Shown in pieces: positions 43,625 to 53,550 of a stretch of 64,000 bases of DNA. The notes beneath the pieces were generated by a model. It did no database searches. It worked only from the letters and a program-made list of their open reading frames with translations, and was not told where the DNA came from. Made by a program: the position numbers and the translations under genes. This DNA comes from Kaistia defluvii. GTDB taxonomy: Bacteria > Pseudomonadota > Alphaproteobacteria > Rhizobiales > Kaistiaceae. Where the stretch lies: contig NZ_JBEPSM010000005.1 of the NCBI RefSeq assembly GCF_040548815.1, positions 35,373-99,372 of the forward strand, read 5' to 3'. How positions within the stretch are numbered: the stretch's first letter is position 1; every line of letters starts with the position of its first letter.

Positions 43625-45607
43625 GTGAAAATGAAGGCAAGAGGAGGCAGGTGGTGGGGAACTGTGGCCGCCGCCAGCCTGGCCTGCGTGATCTTCGCAA
43701 TCGATTTGCGTCACGGCGTCGATTCGTCAGTCGCGGTTCTCTATGCGTTGGTGGTTGTCCTGGGCTCGATGGGGACAGTCCAGCGAGTCACCTGGTCTTG
43801 GGCGGGCATTTGCGCCGTGCTCGCCGGGGCGTCCTATGCCTGGGCTTACAAGGATGCTCCCGACTTCACGAGTACCTACAAGCTGGCCTTCGCGCTCGTG
43901 GCGATCGCGATCACGGCATCTCTCGTGACGAGCCGGAAGCGCCTTGTGCTGGCTCAAGTCAAACTCGAGGACAGTCGCCGTGAGCAACGCATTCTCGCCG
44001 ATTCTGTCCCACAGATTCTGTGGGGGACAGATGCATCGGGACAGTGCAACTTTCTCAACGCCCGCTATGCCGAATACACCGGCATTAGCGTCGATGATGC
44101 CGTTCGAGCCAATTCCTGGGTGGAGCCAGTCCATCCAGAGGACCGTCCGGGCATGCTCAGGCTTTGGCTTGCGGCGCGGGCAAGCGGAAACGAGTTCCGA
44201 GCGCACTGCCGCGTCAGGCATCGGGATGGAACCTATCGCTGGATGCATTCTATCGGGCGCCCAGTCCGATCGCCGGAGACCGGGGAAATCGTTCGTTGGA
44301 TGGGCGGCCTCTCGGATGTCGATGACGAATTCAAAGCTCAAAAGAGAATTCAGAAGCTGAATCGCGAACTTGAGGACCTGGTCGCTCAGCGAACGGTCGA
44401 ACTCCAGGAAACGCGTTGGCGCTTTCGCAGTCTCTACGAGGACCCCAATATCTTCGTCGCCGAACAGAACTGGAGCGAATCCGGGGCCATCCTGGACGAC
44501 CTCAGGGCCAAGGGCGTGACCAATCTGCGGTCCTATCTGCTGGGAAATCCGGAGGTGCTGCAGGCTTGTCTCGCCGGCGTCCGGACCGTGGATGTGAACG
44601 ACGCCATTTGGCGGAAGCTGGGTTACGAGTCGAAGGCTGATCTGGTTACAAAGGCGCCTAGGGACGGCGTCGTCGATGCCGTTGCAGCCTTGCTTCCCCA
44701 ACTCGAGGCGCTCTTCGAGGGGCGGGACTATGTAACGTCGACGACGGCGCTCGTGCGGGCAGACGGTGGGCGGATGCCGGTCATCTTCGCTGTCAATCTC
44801 ATGCCCGACGGTACCGCCTATGCAACCCTCTTCGATATTACGGATCGGGAGGCTGCCAGCGAACTCATGGCCGCTGCTCAGCAGGAACTGGCCCGCGCAA
44901 ACAGGGTTGCGACCGTCGGTGCTCTGTCGATTTCGATTGCCCACGAACTTAACCAACCAATCGCATCGATATCCGTTGATATCGAAACCGGACTCCGGAT
45001 GTTGGCCAAGGACGAACCTGACTACGACATGGTGGCCCGTATCTTGGCCCGGCTGCGTCGCAATGCGGGCAGGCTTGCGAGCATCGTTCAGCAGACTCGC
45101 GATCAGATTACCAACCACCAGCGTAGGCTCGAACTGGTGGATCTGACGGCGCTCACAGAAGAAACGCGGCTGCTGCTCGAGCGGGAAGTCGTTGCCCGCC
45201 GCGCCGTGGTAAAGATACGGGCAGCTTCATCCGTGCCACGTGTTTTGGTGGATCGCATCGCGCTGCAGCAGGTTCTCGTCAATCTGATCGTCAATGCTCT
45301 TGATGCTCTGGCGGCTGTGCCCGAGCAGAAGCGCAACGTGGAAGTGTCTGTCGAGCCGGGGGAGGAAGGTCACGTCCGCGTTCGAGTGGCAGATACAGGG
45401 CCGGGCATTCACGATGACGTCCTTGCGAAGATCTTTACCCCATTCTTTACGACCAAGCCTGACGGCATTGGCATGGGACTTCAGATCTGCCGCACGACGG
45501 TAGAGAGGCTAGGCGGAGAGCTACACGTCACCAATTTGCCCGAGGGCGGGGCGTCGTTCGAGTTCACCTTGCCGGCTGCAGCTTCCGAGATGGCCGAGGC
45601 CTGCTAG
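43625..45607 (+). CDS. Membrane PAS-domain histidine kinase
   Basis: The product has 660 residues from a GTG (an ATG follows two codons later). It has four hydrophobic helices at about residues 10-100, a PAS_3/PAC domain at about 120-240 (ILADSVPQILWGTDASG, YRWMHSIGRPV, WMGGLSDVDDE), a coiled coil (LNRELEDLVAQRTVELQETR) and a conserved NIFVAEQNWSESGAILDDL region. Then come the H box SIAHELNQPIASIS and an HATPase with DTGPGIHDD and GIGMGLQICR. A FixJ-type regulator follows on the same strand. It is a paralogue of the kinase at 47845. Confidence 0.92.
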   Translation: MKMKARGGRWWGTVAAASLACVIFAIDLRHGVDSSVAVLYALVVVLGSMGTVQRVTWSWAGICAVLAGASYAWAYKDAPDFTSTYKLAFALVAIAITASLVTSRKRLVLAQVKLEDSRREQRILADSVPQILWGTDASGQCNFLNARYAEYTGISVDDAVRANSWVEPVHPEDRPGMLRLWLAARASGNEFRAHCRVRHRDGTYRWMHSIGRPVRSPETGEIVRWMGGLSDVDDEFKAQKRIQKLNRELEDLVAQRTVELQETRWRFRSLYEDPNIFVAEQNWSESGAILDDLRAKGVTNLRSYLLGNPEVLQACLAGVRTVDVNDAIWRKLGYESKADLVTKAPRDGVVDAVAALLPQLEALFEGRDYVTSTTALVRADGGRMPVIFAVNLMPDGTAYATLFDITDREAASELMAAAQQELARANRVATVGALSISIAHELNQPIASISVDIETGLRMLAKDEPDYDMVARILARLRRNAGRLASIVQQTRDQITNHQRRLELVDLTALTEETRLLLEREVVARRAVVKIRAASSVPRVLVDRIALQQVLVNLIVNALDALAAVPEQKRNVEVSVEPGEEGHVRVRVADTGPGIHDDVLAKIFTPFFTTKPDGIGMGLQICRTTVERLGGELHVTNLPEGGASFEFTLPAAASEMAEAC

Positions 45608-45911
45608 CGGTACGTGAGCAGGCGCGGGCCGGCCAGACTACCAATAGTACCGGATAGCTTTGTAGGGGGCGCCGCAGGGTTCGGCAGGACCATAAACGCC
45701 AACAGCGCGCCACGGCAGTCGAGCCGTGCGACTACCAAGGTATAGGCCTCACACCGCCGCGGTATGGTGGATTGGCCATTGGCCGTTTGGTATGGAGGAT
45801 GCAGCCAGAAACATCTTTCAGCCCACTGGCAATTCGAAATGGGCTTTCGTGCCAACCAACGGACGTATGCCAATGCAACGGCAGCTGGAAGCACCTTCAG
45901 AGGGCGGATCG

Positions 45912-46532
45912 ATGTCAATCAGCAGTCCTCTCTTGCCGCTTGTCATTGTGGTTGACGACGATGCAGAACTGAGGGAGTCGCTCAAGGATCTGTTCACGTC
46001 AATCGGGATCGAGACGAAGGCTTACGCTTCAACGAGCGACCTCCTTGCCGCCGGACTTCCCGACCGGCCAAGTTGTTTGGTTCTCGATCTACGAATGCCG
46101 GGCACGAGCGGCCTGGAGTTGCAAACGCATCTTGCCAAGATTGGCGCGCGCATTCCCATCGTGTTCATTACAGGACATGGGGACGTGTCGACATCTGTCA
46201 GGGCCATGAAGGCAGGCGCTGTCGACTTCCTGCCAAAGCCATTCCGTGATCAGGAGCTTCTTGATGCCGTGACAACCGCTCTGCGCGCCGACGAGACGCG
46301 CCGAGTCGACGATCGGGAGGTCACCGAATTACGGGGGCTCGCTGCGCAACTGACGCCGCGCGAAATGGATGTCTTGCGCGGGGTGGGACGCGGCCTTCTC
46401 AACAAGCAGATCGCCTATGAGATGGGCGTGACGGAAATCACGGTGAAGATGCATCGAAGCAATGCCGGACGGAAACTGAAAGTCGTCTCGGTTGCTGACA
46501 TGGTAAGAAAGATAAAGCTCCTCAACATGTGA
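45912..46532 (+). CDS. FixJ-family response regulator (receiver plus LuxR HTH)
   Basis: The product has 206 residues from the ATG at 45912. The receiver holds VIVVDDDAELRESL, the phosphoacceptor Asp in LVLDLRMPGTSG, Thr in FITGHGDVSTSVRAM and Lys in FLPKPF. The C-terminal HTH is LTPREMDVLRGVGRGLLNKQ with EMGVTEITVKMHR. It is the likely partner of the kinase ending 305 bases upstream. Targets are unknown. Confidence 0.92.
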   Translation: MSISSPLLPLVIVVDDDAELRESLKDLFTSIGIETKAYASTSDLLAAGLPDRPSCLVLDLRMPGTSGLELQTHLAKIGARIPIVFITGHGDVSTSVRAMKAGAVDFLPKPFRDQELLDAVTTALRADETRRVDDREVTELRGLAAQLTPREMDVLRGVGRGLLNKQIAYEMGVTEITVKMHRSNAGRKLKVVSVADMVRKIKLLNM

Positions 46533-46635
46533 GCTCCTGCCCGTCGTGATCTTGCGATTTCGCTGCCGAAAGCCAGTCTGAGGAATCTCAAGGAAGTTCA
46601 GCCGGGAGCAGCAACATTTCGCACGCGAAATGCGA

Positions 46636-46670
46636 AAAGAGGCCGCGAAGGAGAGTTCGCGGGCCTCTTC
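46636..46670. terminator. Terminator between convergent regulator and permease genes
   Basis: An AAGAGGCC-type stem (AAGAGG-CCGCGAA paired with TTCGCGGGCCTCTT) with a short loop lies between the FixJ-type gene and cbiM. TTTTCG follows it on the minus strand. It can serve both genes. Confidence 0.7.
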
Positions 46671-46734
46671 TATGGTCGAATTCTCCAAGAATGGCCTGTT
46701 GCCAACTTGGCGATCGGGCGGTCCCGTTTTGACG

Positions 46735-47412
46735 TCAAGCCGTCTCGTGGAGTCGACGATCGAACATCATACCGCTTCCCACGCCGGCCAGCGTCTTGGC
46801 AACGGCAAGGACCGCGAGGTCCACCAGCGGCTCAATAGCTATGACGAGCGCGTAGGCTCCTCCGAATAGGGCGACGGAGACGGTGTTCTCAATCGTGAAG
46901 CCCTGGCCATAGAAGGCCCAGAACGCGACCCAGGCAACGATACCCAGCTGATAGGTGGTCGAGAGTGCCAGCACCTGGTGATAGGTCAACCGCACATAGG
47001 GCGTGCCAGGCGCGATGATCATCGGGGCGATCGTCCGCAGCGCAAACAGCGGAACCAGAAGTGTCGTGATGTTCATTCCATATTGCGGCAGATCGAACGG
47101 GGCCACAGTCAATCCTTGAACGAGAAGACCGACTGCCAGGCCGATGGCTGCCGGAGCCGCCCCGAAGATCAGAAAAAGAGTCGAGCCGAGGATGAGATGA
47201 ACCTCGGACACGCCGATTGCTACGTGAGGCAACACCTCAAAGAAGCAGAAGACGAGTGCAGCTGCCACCGCGCTACGCGCGGCCAATGACACGGCGCCGC
47301 GGTCATGAATCGCATTGGCTGCGAGCTTGAGCGTGTACCCACCGGCGCCTGCTGCGGTGGCGTAGCTGAGCCAGATCTTGGCTCCGTCTACGAGTCCGGG
47401 CTCGATATGCAT
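46735..47412 (-). CDS. CbiM-type cobalt/nickel transport permease
   Basis: The product has 225 residues with about seven TM helices. It starts MHIEPGLVDGAKIWLSYATA. The N-terminal Met-His-Ile motif binds the metal ion in CbiM/NikM proteins, after the initiator Met stays in place. VSEVHLILGSTLFLIFGAAP and GAAPAAIGLAVGLLVQGL fit the family. No CbiN, CbiQ or CbiO (ATPase) gene adjoins it, so it is a solitary S component. Location within 6 kb of a Co-type nitrile hydratase hints at cobalt supply. Confidence 0.85.
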   Translation of the reverse strand: MHIEPGLVDGAKIWLSYATAAGAGGYTLKLAANAIHDRGAVSLAARSAVAAALVFCFFEVLPHVAIGVSEVHLILGSTLFLIFGAAPAAIGLAVGLLVQGLTVAPFDLPQYGMNITTLLVPLFALRTIAPMIIAPGTPYVRLTYHQVLALSTTYQLGIVAWVAFWAFYGQGFTIENTVSVALFGGAYALVIAIEPLVDLAVLAVAKTLAGVGSGMMFDRRLHETA

Positions 47413-47844
47413 GATTGTCTCCTTCTGCCGTATCGTTTGACGGCGCGGGTTGAATTTCGCTCGCCAAAAATACGCGGAGTCGGTTCGCTCCAGCCACAGC
47501 GCGAGTGTCTAGGCCGCCGCTGCTGATGCGCAGCTTGTGATCTACCTTGGTAGGGGAAGTATGCGTGGGCGCCGCGGCTCAGGCTGGATAGCCTTAGTCC
47601 GCGAAGGCCTCGGGATCGTACCGCCGTCGCCAACCGGTCTTTGCCACATGGCTCGCCGATCGTCCTCGCTGCCCGGCAGGGACCAGCCGCATAGGGCGAG
47701 CTGATTGCCAGCCCGCATTCATGGCCCATGGGAGCCGGCTAGGTTGAGCCGTGTCCGGCGATTTTGTCGGTCCCCATCGCGCTCCCTCGCCCGCCGGGCT
47801 CTGCTGTCCCCGGGGAACGCGCAGGAGGAACCCGGAAATCCGGT
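47413..47844. other. Gap without a gene
   Basis: About 430 bp between cbiM and the kinase stop at 47845. It includes the cbiM promoter. A cobalamin riboswitch was looked for on the minus strand, but its conserved core was not seen. Confidence 0.4.
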
Positions 47845-50217
47845 TCAGCCGTGCAGGCGGGTGCCTTCAGGCGCGAGCGGGAGATCGAACGTGAAAATGG
47901 CTCCCCCGCTCATCTGATTGGCAACGGTCAACTGTCCTCCCATGGCCTCCACGGCTGAACGACAGATCTGAAGACCCATGCCGATGCCGGTCGCCTTGGT
48001 CGTGAAGAATGGCTCGAACAGCTTCTCCAAATACTCTTCTGGAATGCCTGGCCCCGTGTCCGCAACTTTTACGCGAACCGCTGTTGCTTCCGCTGCTATC
48101 CTGAGTGTGATGCGACGCACCCCGGGCTGCCCCCGCATCGCATCGGCCGCATTGTTGATCAGGTTCACGAAGACCTGCTGCAGTTCGACAGGGTCGCCAT
48201 TTATCATCGGCACCGCGTCTGCGCAGATGATCTCCAAGTCAACGTCCGACCGCTTGAGATCAAGGTCCAAGAGATCGCGGGTGTCGGAGATCAGCAGGGG
48301 AAGATTGATAGCCCTAGCTTGGCGTCGCCCTGCGACGATGTTCTCGCGGGTCCGCTGGACGATCCCGGCAACGCGCTGGGCGGTCTTTTCGACGCGCTGC
48401 AGGATGCGGCCGAGCGTCGCCAGGTCAGGGGTTTCGCGAGCGACGAGACGCAGTCCCGTTTGCGCGTCCATCAGCATTGAGGCGATAGGCTGGTTCAATT
48501 CGTGGGCGATCGACGCAGAGAAGGCGCCCACTGTTGCGACGCGGTTGGCGCGAGCCAGTTCCGCCTGCGCGGCTCGGCGCATCTCCTCGATCTTTTCCTG
48601 ATCCGATAGATTGAGGTGGCTAGAAAGATGGAGCCCATCCGGAAGTCTGGTCACGGTGAAATAGACGGGGATCCGCTGGTCTCCCTTTCCGGTGAGCGTG
48701 GTCCGCCCGTCGATGTGATCGATGCCATAGAAGTACATTTCAAGTTGGCGAAGGAGCACCTCGGGACCATCGTCCGCATTCTGCTGGGGCGGATTCGCGA
48801 CGAGTTCGGCGACACTCTCGAACCCCATCAGGCGCGCCAGGGCCTCGTTGACCCGGGTGGTGTGGATCGCATCCAGCGTCCGCGTCAGTTCATCTGGGTG
48901 CGCCATCATATAGGCGCGGAGATCGCTGACGCCGCTCGCCTTGATCTCGTCGAGAATTTTTCCCGCCGCACTAAAGTCCATTTCCGCGAAGGTTATGTTG
49001 CTTACGTCGAACAATCCGGCATAGCGGCGCTCGGTGCGCATTAGTTCGGTGGTCCGCTCCTCGACGCGTTGCTCGAGTGTTTCGTTGAGTTCGCGGACCT
49101 TTTGATGAGCGGTTACCTCGTCGTGAATGTCCGATACTCCGCCATAGTATCGGATCTCTTCCGCCCCCTCTGCTACGCGTACGGGGCGGCCTACGATCGA
49201 CATCCACCGATAGCTTCCGTCAGCGTGTCTCAGGCGAAACGTATCGCGTAGCTCATCCCCGGAGGCGAACGATCTCCTCAGATTATCCAGATATGCCTCA
49301 CGATCATCGGGATGGAAATCCTCGATCCAGTCCTGCTTTTCTATGACAGCGTGCAGGTCGCGGCCTGTGACCTGAGTGAATCGTTCATTGTAAAAGTCCA
49401 CCCGCGCGTTTCGATCCGCTCGGAACAGAATTTGCGGCACCATATTGGTGAAGGTAACTAGTTCCGTCCGACTTTCTTCGAGTTCCGCTCGAACTTTCTG
49501 AAGTTCTTCTTTCGCGGTAACCTCGTCGTGCACATCCGAAAGTCCGCCGTAGCGCTCCACTTGTCCCGTCAGGGGAGACAGCACCGGATTGTCGTAAATC
49601 TGCATCCAGCGGTACCGACCGTCGACCTGACGTATTCGGACTTTGAGATTGGTTGTGGTCCGGCTCGCGACAGCGGCAGTGACGGTCTCGACAAGTACCG
49701 CCATATCCTCCGGATGGACCACATCATTGTAGCGCTGCCCTTCGAGCACCGTCCAACGGTCCAGCCCCGTTACAGCGGTCCAGCTTTCATTCAGATACTC
49801 GATCTCACCGCGAGGATTGGATCGCCATAAGACGTAGGGAACGGAATTGGCAAAAAGCTCTACTTGCGACCGACTGAGTTCAAGATCTTGTTTCGTCGCC
49901 TCGAGCCGCTTGCGGCTGATCAGCAACGCAGCTGTGACGAGGATCGCAATGCAGGCAAGCACACACCGCAGCGCGCTCGTTGGTGAGGGTTGATGAAGAT
50001 TGTTCACTGCCCAGGCGCAGACGGCAAGTATCACGCATGCGCCTGCGGCGCGCCCCACCGCCTTTCCGCTGCCTACGGCAGAAACGAGCACCAAGACCGC
50101 CAGATACAGAATCGAGATCGAGAAATCGTATTCAGGGATGCTGTCTATCCAGAAGACGAGCGCCGCCAGGAGGCCGGCCGACGTTAAAAGCAGTGGTCTT
50201 CCCAGTTGCCGGGTCAT
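47845..50217 (-). CDS. Multi-PAS membrane histidine kinase
   Basis: The product has about 790 residues from the ATG at 50217 (the frame is open 53 codons further). The N-terminus has 3-4 TM helices (LLLTSAGLLAALVFWI, ISILYLAVLVLVSAVG). Three PAS/PAC units follow (SVPYVLWRSNPRGEIEYLNE, TNMVPQILFRADRNARVDFY and one in the NITFAEMDFSAAGKILDEI region). The H box is SIAHELNQPIASML and the ATPase boxes are DTGPGIPEE and GIGMGLQICRSAVE. It is divergent from a single-domain receiver gene at 50782. Confidence 0.92.
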   Translation of the reverse strand: MTRQLGRPLLLTSAGLLAALVFWIDSIPEYDFSISILYLAVLVLVSAVGSGKAVGRAAGACVILAVCAWAVNNLHQPSPTSALRCVLACIAILVTAALLISRKRLEATKQDLELSRSQVELFANSVPYVLWRSNPRGEIEYLNESWTAVTGLDRWTVLEGQRYNDVVHPEDMAVLVETVTAAVASRTTTNLKVRIRQVDGRYRWMQIYDNPVLSPLTGQVERYGGLSDVHDEVTAKEELQKVRAELEESRTELVTFTNMVPQILFRADRNARVDFYNERFTQVTGRDLHAVIEKQDWIEDFHPDDREAYLDNLRRSFASGDELRDTFRLRHADGSYRWMSIVGRPVRVAEGAEEIRYYGGVSDIHDEVTAHQKVRELNETLEQRVEERTTELMRTERRYAGLFDVSNITFAEMDFSAAGKILDEIKASGVSDLRAYMMAHPDELTRTLDAIHTTRVNEALARLMGFESVAELVANPPQQNADDGPEVLLRQLEMYFYGIDHIDGRTTLTGKGDQRIPVYFTVTRLPDGLHLSSHLNLSDQEKIEEMRRAAQAELARANRVATVGAFSASIAHELNQPIASMLMDAQTGLRLVARETPDLATLGRILQRVEKTAQRVAGIVQRTRENIVAGRRQARAINLPLLISDTRDLLDLDLKRSDVDLEIICADAVPMINGDPVELQQVFVNLINNAADAMRGQPGVRRITLRIAAEATAVRVKVADTGPGIPEEYLEKLFEPFFTTKATGIGMGLQICRSAVEAMGGQLTVANQMSGGAIFTFDLPLAPEGTRLHG

Positions 50218-50781
50218 GCCGCGCGAGCCCTTCGATCCGTCGTGTTCATAGCTGCCCCGCGGTAGATTATTGTCCGCTGGCCAAGTCATCCGGCCAGGAC
50301 GTTGTATCGGGGTGATCCGCCCCAGAGCTCCCCGGCGCAAGCTAGCTGTCCAAAGCTGGCAGTTCCAGCCCGGCACAGGCGTGTCGACTGGCGTCGGTGG
50401 CGGGTGGCTGGCTGATGGGCATCGCCGTTACCCGCGTCGAGCGTGTCGACGCGCATTGCGGAACCTCGGCGAGAGCCTCGCCCTTAGAGCGATCGATGTA
50501 ACAATGCCCGTCAGGATCTCTACTCTTGTACTGTTCGCCGACCGGCGGCTCGCACGTGTTTGCTGTTCAATCCTGACGTACAGCGATCCGGCTCAAATAA
50601 GCTGCGGCATCGTCAACCGTCCACCCCATACCGTGGTAGGGGATGCTATGCGGTAGAGATCCTGCGATGGAACCAGTGCGTGGAGTCGGCGATCTGCGTC
50701 GAATCGGCACCGCGGCGAGCCTACGATCGCGAAGGCCGAGTGAGCGGCATCCATGGCAAGTCAGTTGGAAAGCTAGAGTTC
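50218..50781. other. Regulatory gap between divergent kinase and receiver genes
   Basis: About 560 bp. It must hold promoters for both genes. No motif was recognised and no small gene is convincing. Confidence 0.4.
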
Positions 50782-51156
50782 GTGTCTACCATACCTCCGA
50801 ATTCGCCCCCTCTGATTGCGGTTGTCGACGACGACGACGATGTGCGGACGGCGCTGGATGACATGCTGAAGAGCCTGGGCTACGCCGCCCAGCTGTTTGA
50901 GACGGCTGACGCCTTTTTGTCGTCGGGTAGTGGCGGCGAGGTCGACTGCGTAATTAGCGACGTTCAAATGCCGGGAACAAGCGGGCTGCAGCTTGCCCGC
51001 GTCATGCAGTTGGCGAAGATGCCGGTCATTCTGATAACCGCATTTCCAACCCCAGAGGTAGAGCAGCAGGCTGAAGCCGCTGGCGTGCGGCGACTTCTGG
51101 TCAAGCCGTTCGATTCTAGCGACCTCATCGCCGAACTGGACCGCTTGCTCGCCTAG
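50782..51156 (+). CDS. Single-domain response regulator
   Basis: The product has 124 residues from a GTG; no ATG is in frame nearby and the frame is open upstream. The receiver holds IAVVDDDDDVRTALDDMLKS, the phosphoacceptor Asp in CVISDVQMPGTSG, Thr in ILITAFPTPEVEQQ and Lys in LLVKPFDSSD. It has no output domain, so it may act as a phosphate sink or by protein contact. The divergent multi-PAS kinase is the likely partner. Confidence 0.88.
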   Translation: MSTIPPNSPPLIAVVDDDDDVRTALDDMLKSLGYAAQLFETADAFLSSGSGGEVDCVISDVQMPGTSGLQLARVMQLAKMPVILITAFPTPEVEQQAEAAGVRRLLVKPFDSSDLIAELDRLLA

Positions 51157-51530
51157 CCGCAGGACACTAGCGGCGCATGAATCACCGCGGCCCAAATCAC
51201 CTCGGGCGTCCGTACGATTGTTAGGCCTTCGGAAAAATGCTCGACGTGGCTGGACGTAACCTGGTCGAATGCCTTCTGGGTGTAGGGCGCGGGTTTGTCA
51301 GCATAAGGGCACGTTGATTTAATCTCTGCATGATTGGCACCGGGGAGTGTTAGCCTGACCTTTTCCTGTATGAGGGTCAGCAGATCGCGCTGCAGGGTTG
51401 TCGCGCCGCACCATCGCCGCGTTTGCGGCGCGACGGCAAACACATTTACCGGTGCTTCGGTCGCCGCACGTAGCCCGCAGTCGAGAGCGTGCTGGAGCCG
51501 ATTGATATTCTCGGCCGACAGCAGAGATTG
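51157..51530. other. Gap without a recognised gene
   Basis: About 370 bp. A minus-strand frame of 96 codons (51153-51443) exists but has no recognisable family, no clear ribosome-binding site and overlaps the receiver gene's end. It is left uncalled. The change in codon use around here suggests the right edge of the accessory region. Confidence 0.35.
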
Positions 51531-52499
51531 TCAGGCTATCGATACGCCCGCCATGGCTTCCGAAATAAGCCATAGCCGCTCCGCCAAAACGGGATCAGCC
51601 GCCCATGGAGCAACGCCCTTGCGGCCGGCTTCGGCGGTGTTGATGGCGGCAATCTCGCAGTCTTCGCAATAGACTCCGCCAAGCCCCTGTAGCTGCGGGC
51701 TTGTAGCGGCCCAGACAGCTGTTGCTGCCGCCTGCTGGACCGTCTTCATGCCACGGGCCGGGTCGACGCGGAGATTGCCGTGTTCGTCGCGCGCGTCGAA
51801 GCCGGCAATCTCCTCTTCCGAGAGATGCCGCGCGAGGCCGGTCAGCACCTGGCCCGGATGCAGCGAGAAGGCCCGCACGCCCGCGGCTTGGCCCCGCTTG
51901 TCCAGCGAGAGGGCGAACAGCGCATTGGCGGTCTTGGACTGGCCGTAGGCCAGCCATTTGTCATAAGGACGTTCGAGGAAATCGATGTCGTCGAAATCGA
52001 TTCCTGCGATCTGATGCCCGCGCGATGAGACGGCGATGACCCGGGCATCGCCATTGCGCATCAGCGCCGGCCAGAGTGCCGCGGTCAACCGGAAGTGACC
52101 CAGGTGATTGGTCGCAAACTGGTTTTCGTGGCCGTCGATATCGCGAGACAATGGAGCTGCCATGATGCCGGCCCCGTTGATCAGGATATCGATGGAACGG
52201 CCGCTTTCGACGACGCGCTGGCCGAAGGCGGCAACCGAGGCGGCATCCGCCAGGTCGAGCCGGTCGATCTCGACATTGGAAATTCCAGCGAGGGCGGCGG
52301 TGGCACGATCGGGGTCGCGCGCCGGAACGATCACCCGGGCACCGGCCCCGGCCAGTGCCCGCACGGTTTCGAGGCCGATGCCAGAATGGCCGCCGGTGAC
52401 GATTGCCGTCTTGCCGGACAGGTCAATTCCGCTGACGATGTCCGCGGCAGTGCTGGCCGCGGAAAACGGCGATCCGATGGGATGTTGAAGCTGTGTCAT
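51531..52499 (-). CDS. SDR-family oxidoreductase (retinol-dehydrogenase-like)
   Basis: The product has 322 residues. The cofactor motif is VTGGHSGIGLETVRALAGAG, then NGAGIMAAPL, SSRGHQIAGI with the catalytic Ser, and YGQSKTANALFALSL with Tyr-x-x-x-Lys. Length and the C-terminal TAVWAATSPQLQGLGGVYCEDC fit the WWOX/retinol-dehydrogenase-like SDRs. It is divergent from an AraC gene 78 bases away, a common regulator/enzyme pairing. Confidence 0.92.
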   Translation of the reverse strand: MTQLQHPIGSPFSAASTAADIVSGIDLSGKTAIVTGGHSGIGLETVRALAGAGARVIVPARDPDRATAALAGISNVEIDRLDLADAASVAAFGQRVVESGRSIDILINGAGIMAAPLSRDIDGHENQFATNHLGHFRLTAALWPALMRNGDARVIAVSSRGHQIAGIDFDDIDFLERPYDKWLAYGQSKTANALFALSLDKRGQAAGVRAFSLHPGQVLTGLARHLSEEEIAGFDARDEHGNLRVDPARGMKTVQQAAATAVWAATSPQLQGLGGVYCEDCEIAAINTAEAGRKGVAPWAADPVLAERLWLISEAMAGVSIA

Positions 52500-52577
52500 G
52501 CTGATCTCCACTGGTAATGACCCTGCATATGATCTACCTACCCAGACAATCCAGTCGGCCAAATCCGGGATACTATC

Positions 52578-53531
52578 GTGATCGTCCAAATCATGCCCAG
52601 TGATGCCCTGTCGGCCATCCTCAATGCCATCAATGCGGTTGCGCTCTGCTCGATCAGCCTTCAGGCGGGCGGCGATTGGGGCATTCGATTTGCGGCACCG
52701 GCCAATATCAAGTTCAACGTGGTGCGCCATGGTGGCTGCTGGCTGCTCACGGCGGATCAAGCACCTGTGCAACTGGAGGCCGGCGACTGTTTCGTCGTCA
52801 CCAATGGTGCCTTTGACCTGGCGAGCACCCCGGACGCGACGATGGTCGCGGCCCAGGATGTCTTCTCCGGCTCGGGCGTGGCGGCACAACTGGGCGAGGG
52901 CAACGACTTCGCCATCCTCGGTGGCAGCGTGCGGCTCGATACGATCGATGGCGTGGTGCTGTCCGATGCCCTGCCACGCATTCTGGTCATCAAGGGCGAC
53001 GCGGCTGCGCCGATCGCCTGGCTGCTCGACCAGCTCGATCGCGAGTGGGATTCCGGCGCGCCCGGAGCGCAACTGATGTGCAATGACCTGCTGCGCCTGG
53101 CCTTCATCCACGTGCTACGCGCCCATCTGGCGCAGCGGGCTGCCAATGATACCGGCTGGTTGAGCGGCTTGACCGACCGTCACATTGCCCCGGTACTGCA
53201 GGCGGTACATGCCGAACCCGAACGCAACTGGACGCTCACCGAATTGTCGCGCCTTGCCGGCCAATCGCGGTCCAGCTTTGCCGCGCGGTTCAAGCAGCGC
53301 GTTGGCGTCGCGCCGCTGGACTATCTGACACGCTGGCGCATGCGCCTGGCGGCCGGCAAGCTGCGGCGTGGCGTCGAGCCGGTCTCCAGCATCGGCGCAA
53401 CTCTCGGCTATCGCTCGGACAGCGCCTTCGGCGCCAGCTTCCACCGGATCTATGGAACGTCGCCGTCACGCTATCGAAAAGAACAGAAGGTCGGCTCCTC
53501 GGCCATCGAAGCTGATAGCGCGGGTCACTGA
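52578..53531 (+). CDS. AraC-family transcriptional regulator with cupin domain
   Basis: The product has 317 residues from a GTG with GGGA 8 bases upstream (an ATG five codons later lacks a site). The N-terminal cupin (AraC_binding type) has RHGGCWLLTADQAPVQLEAG and DCFVVTNGAFDL. The C-terminal double HTH has WTLTELSRLAGQSRSSFAAR and VSSIGATLGYRSDSAFGASF. It is divergent from the SDR gene and probably its activator. Confidence 0.92.
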   Translation: MIVQIMPSDALSAILNAINAVALCSISLQAGGDWGIRFAAPANIKFNVVRHGGCWLLTADQAPVQLEAGDCFVVTNGAFDLASTPDATMVAAQDVFSGSGVAAQLGEGNDFAILGGSVRLDTIDGVVLSDALPRILVIKGDAAAPIAWLLDQLDREWDSGAPGAQLMCNDLLRLAFIHVLRAHLAQRAANDTGWLSGLTDRHIAPVLQAVHAEPERNWTLTELSRLAGQSRSSFAARFKQRVGVAPLDYLTRWRMRLAAGKLRRGVEPVSSIGATLGYRSDSAFGASFHRIYGTSPSRYRKEQKVGSSAIEADSAGH

Positions 53532-53550
53532 ATGTCTGGCGAGGGATCGC

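Noticed and set aside
47413..47700. Possible cobalamin riboswitch upstream of the CbiM-type gene
   Set aside because: The conserved B12-box core was not found on the coding strand, so no call is made.
51153..51443. A 96-codon minus-strand frame in the gap
   Set aside because: No ribosome-binding site, no recognised family, and it overlaps the receiver gene's 3' end. It cannot be told from chance.
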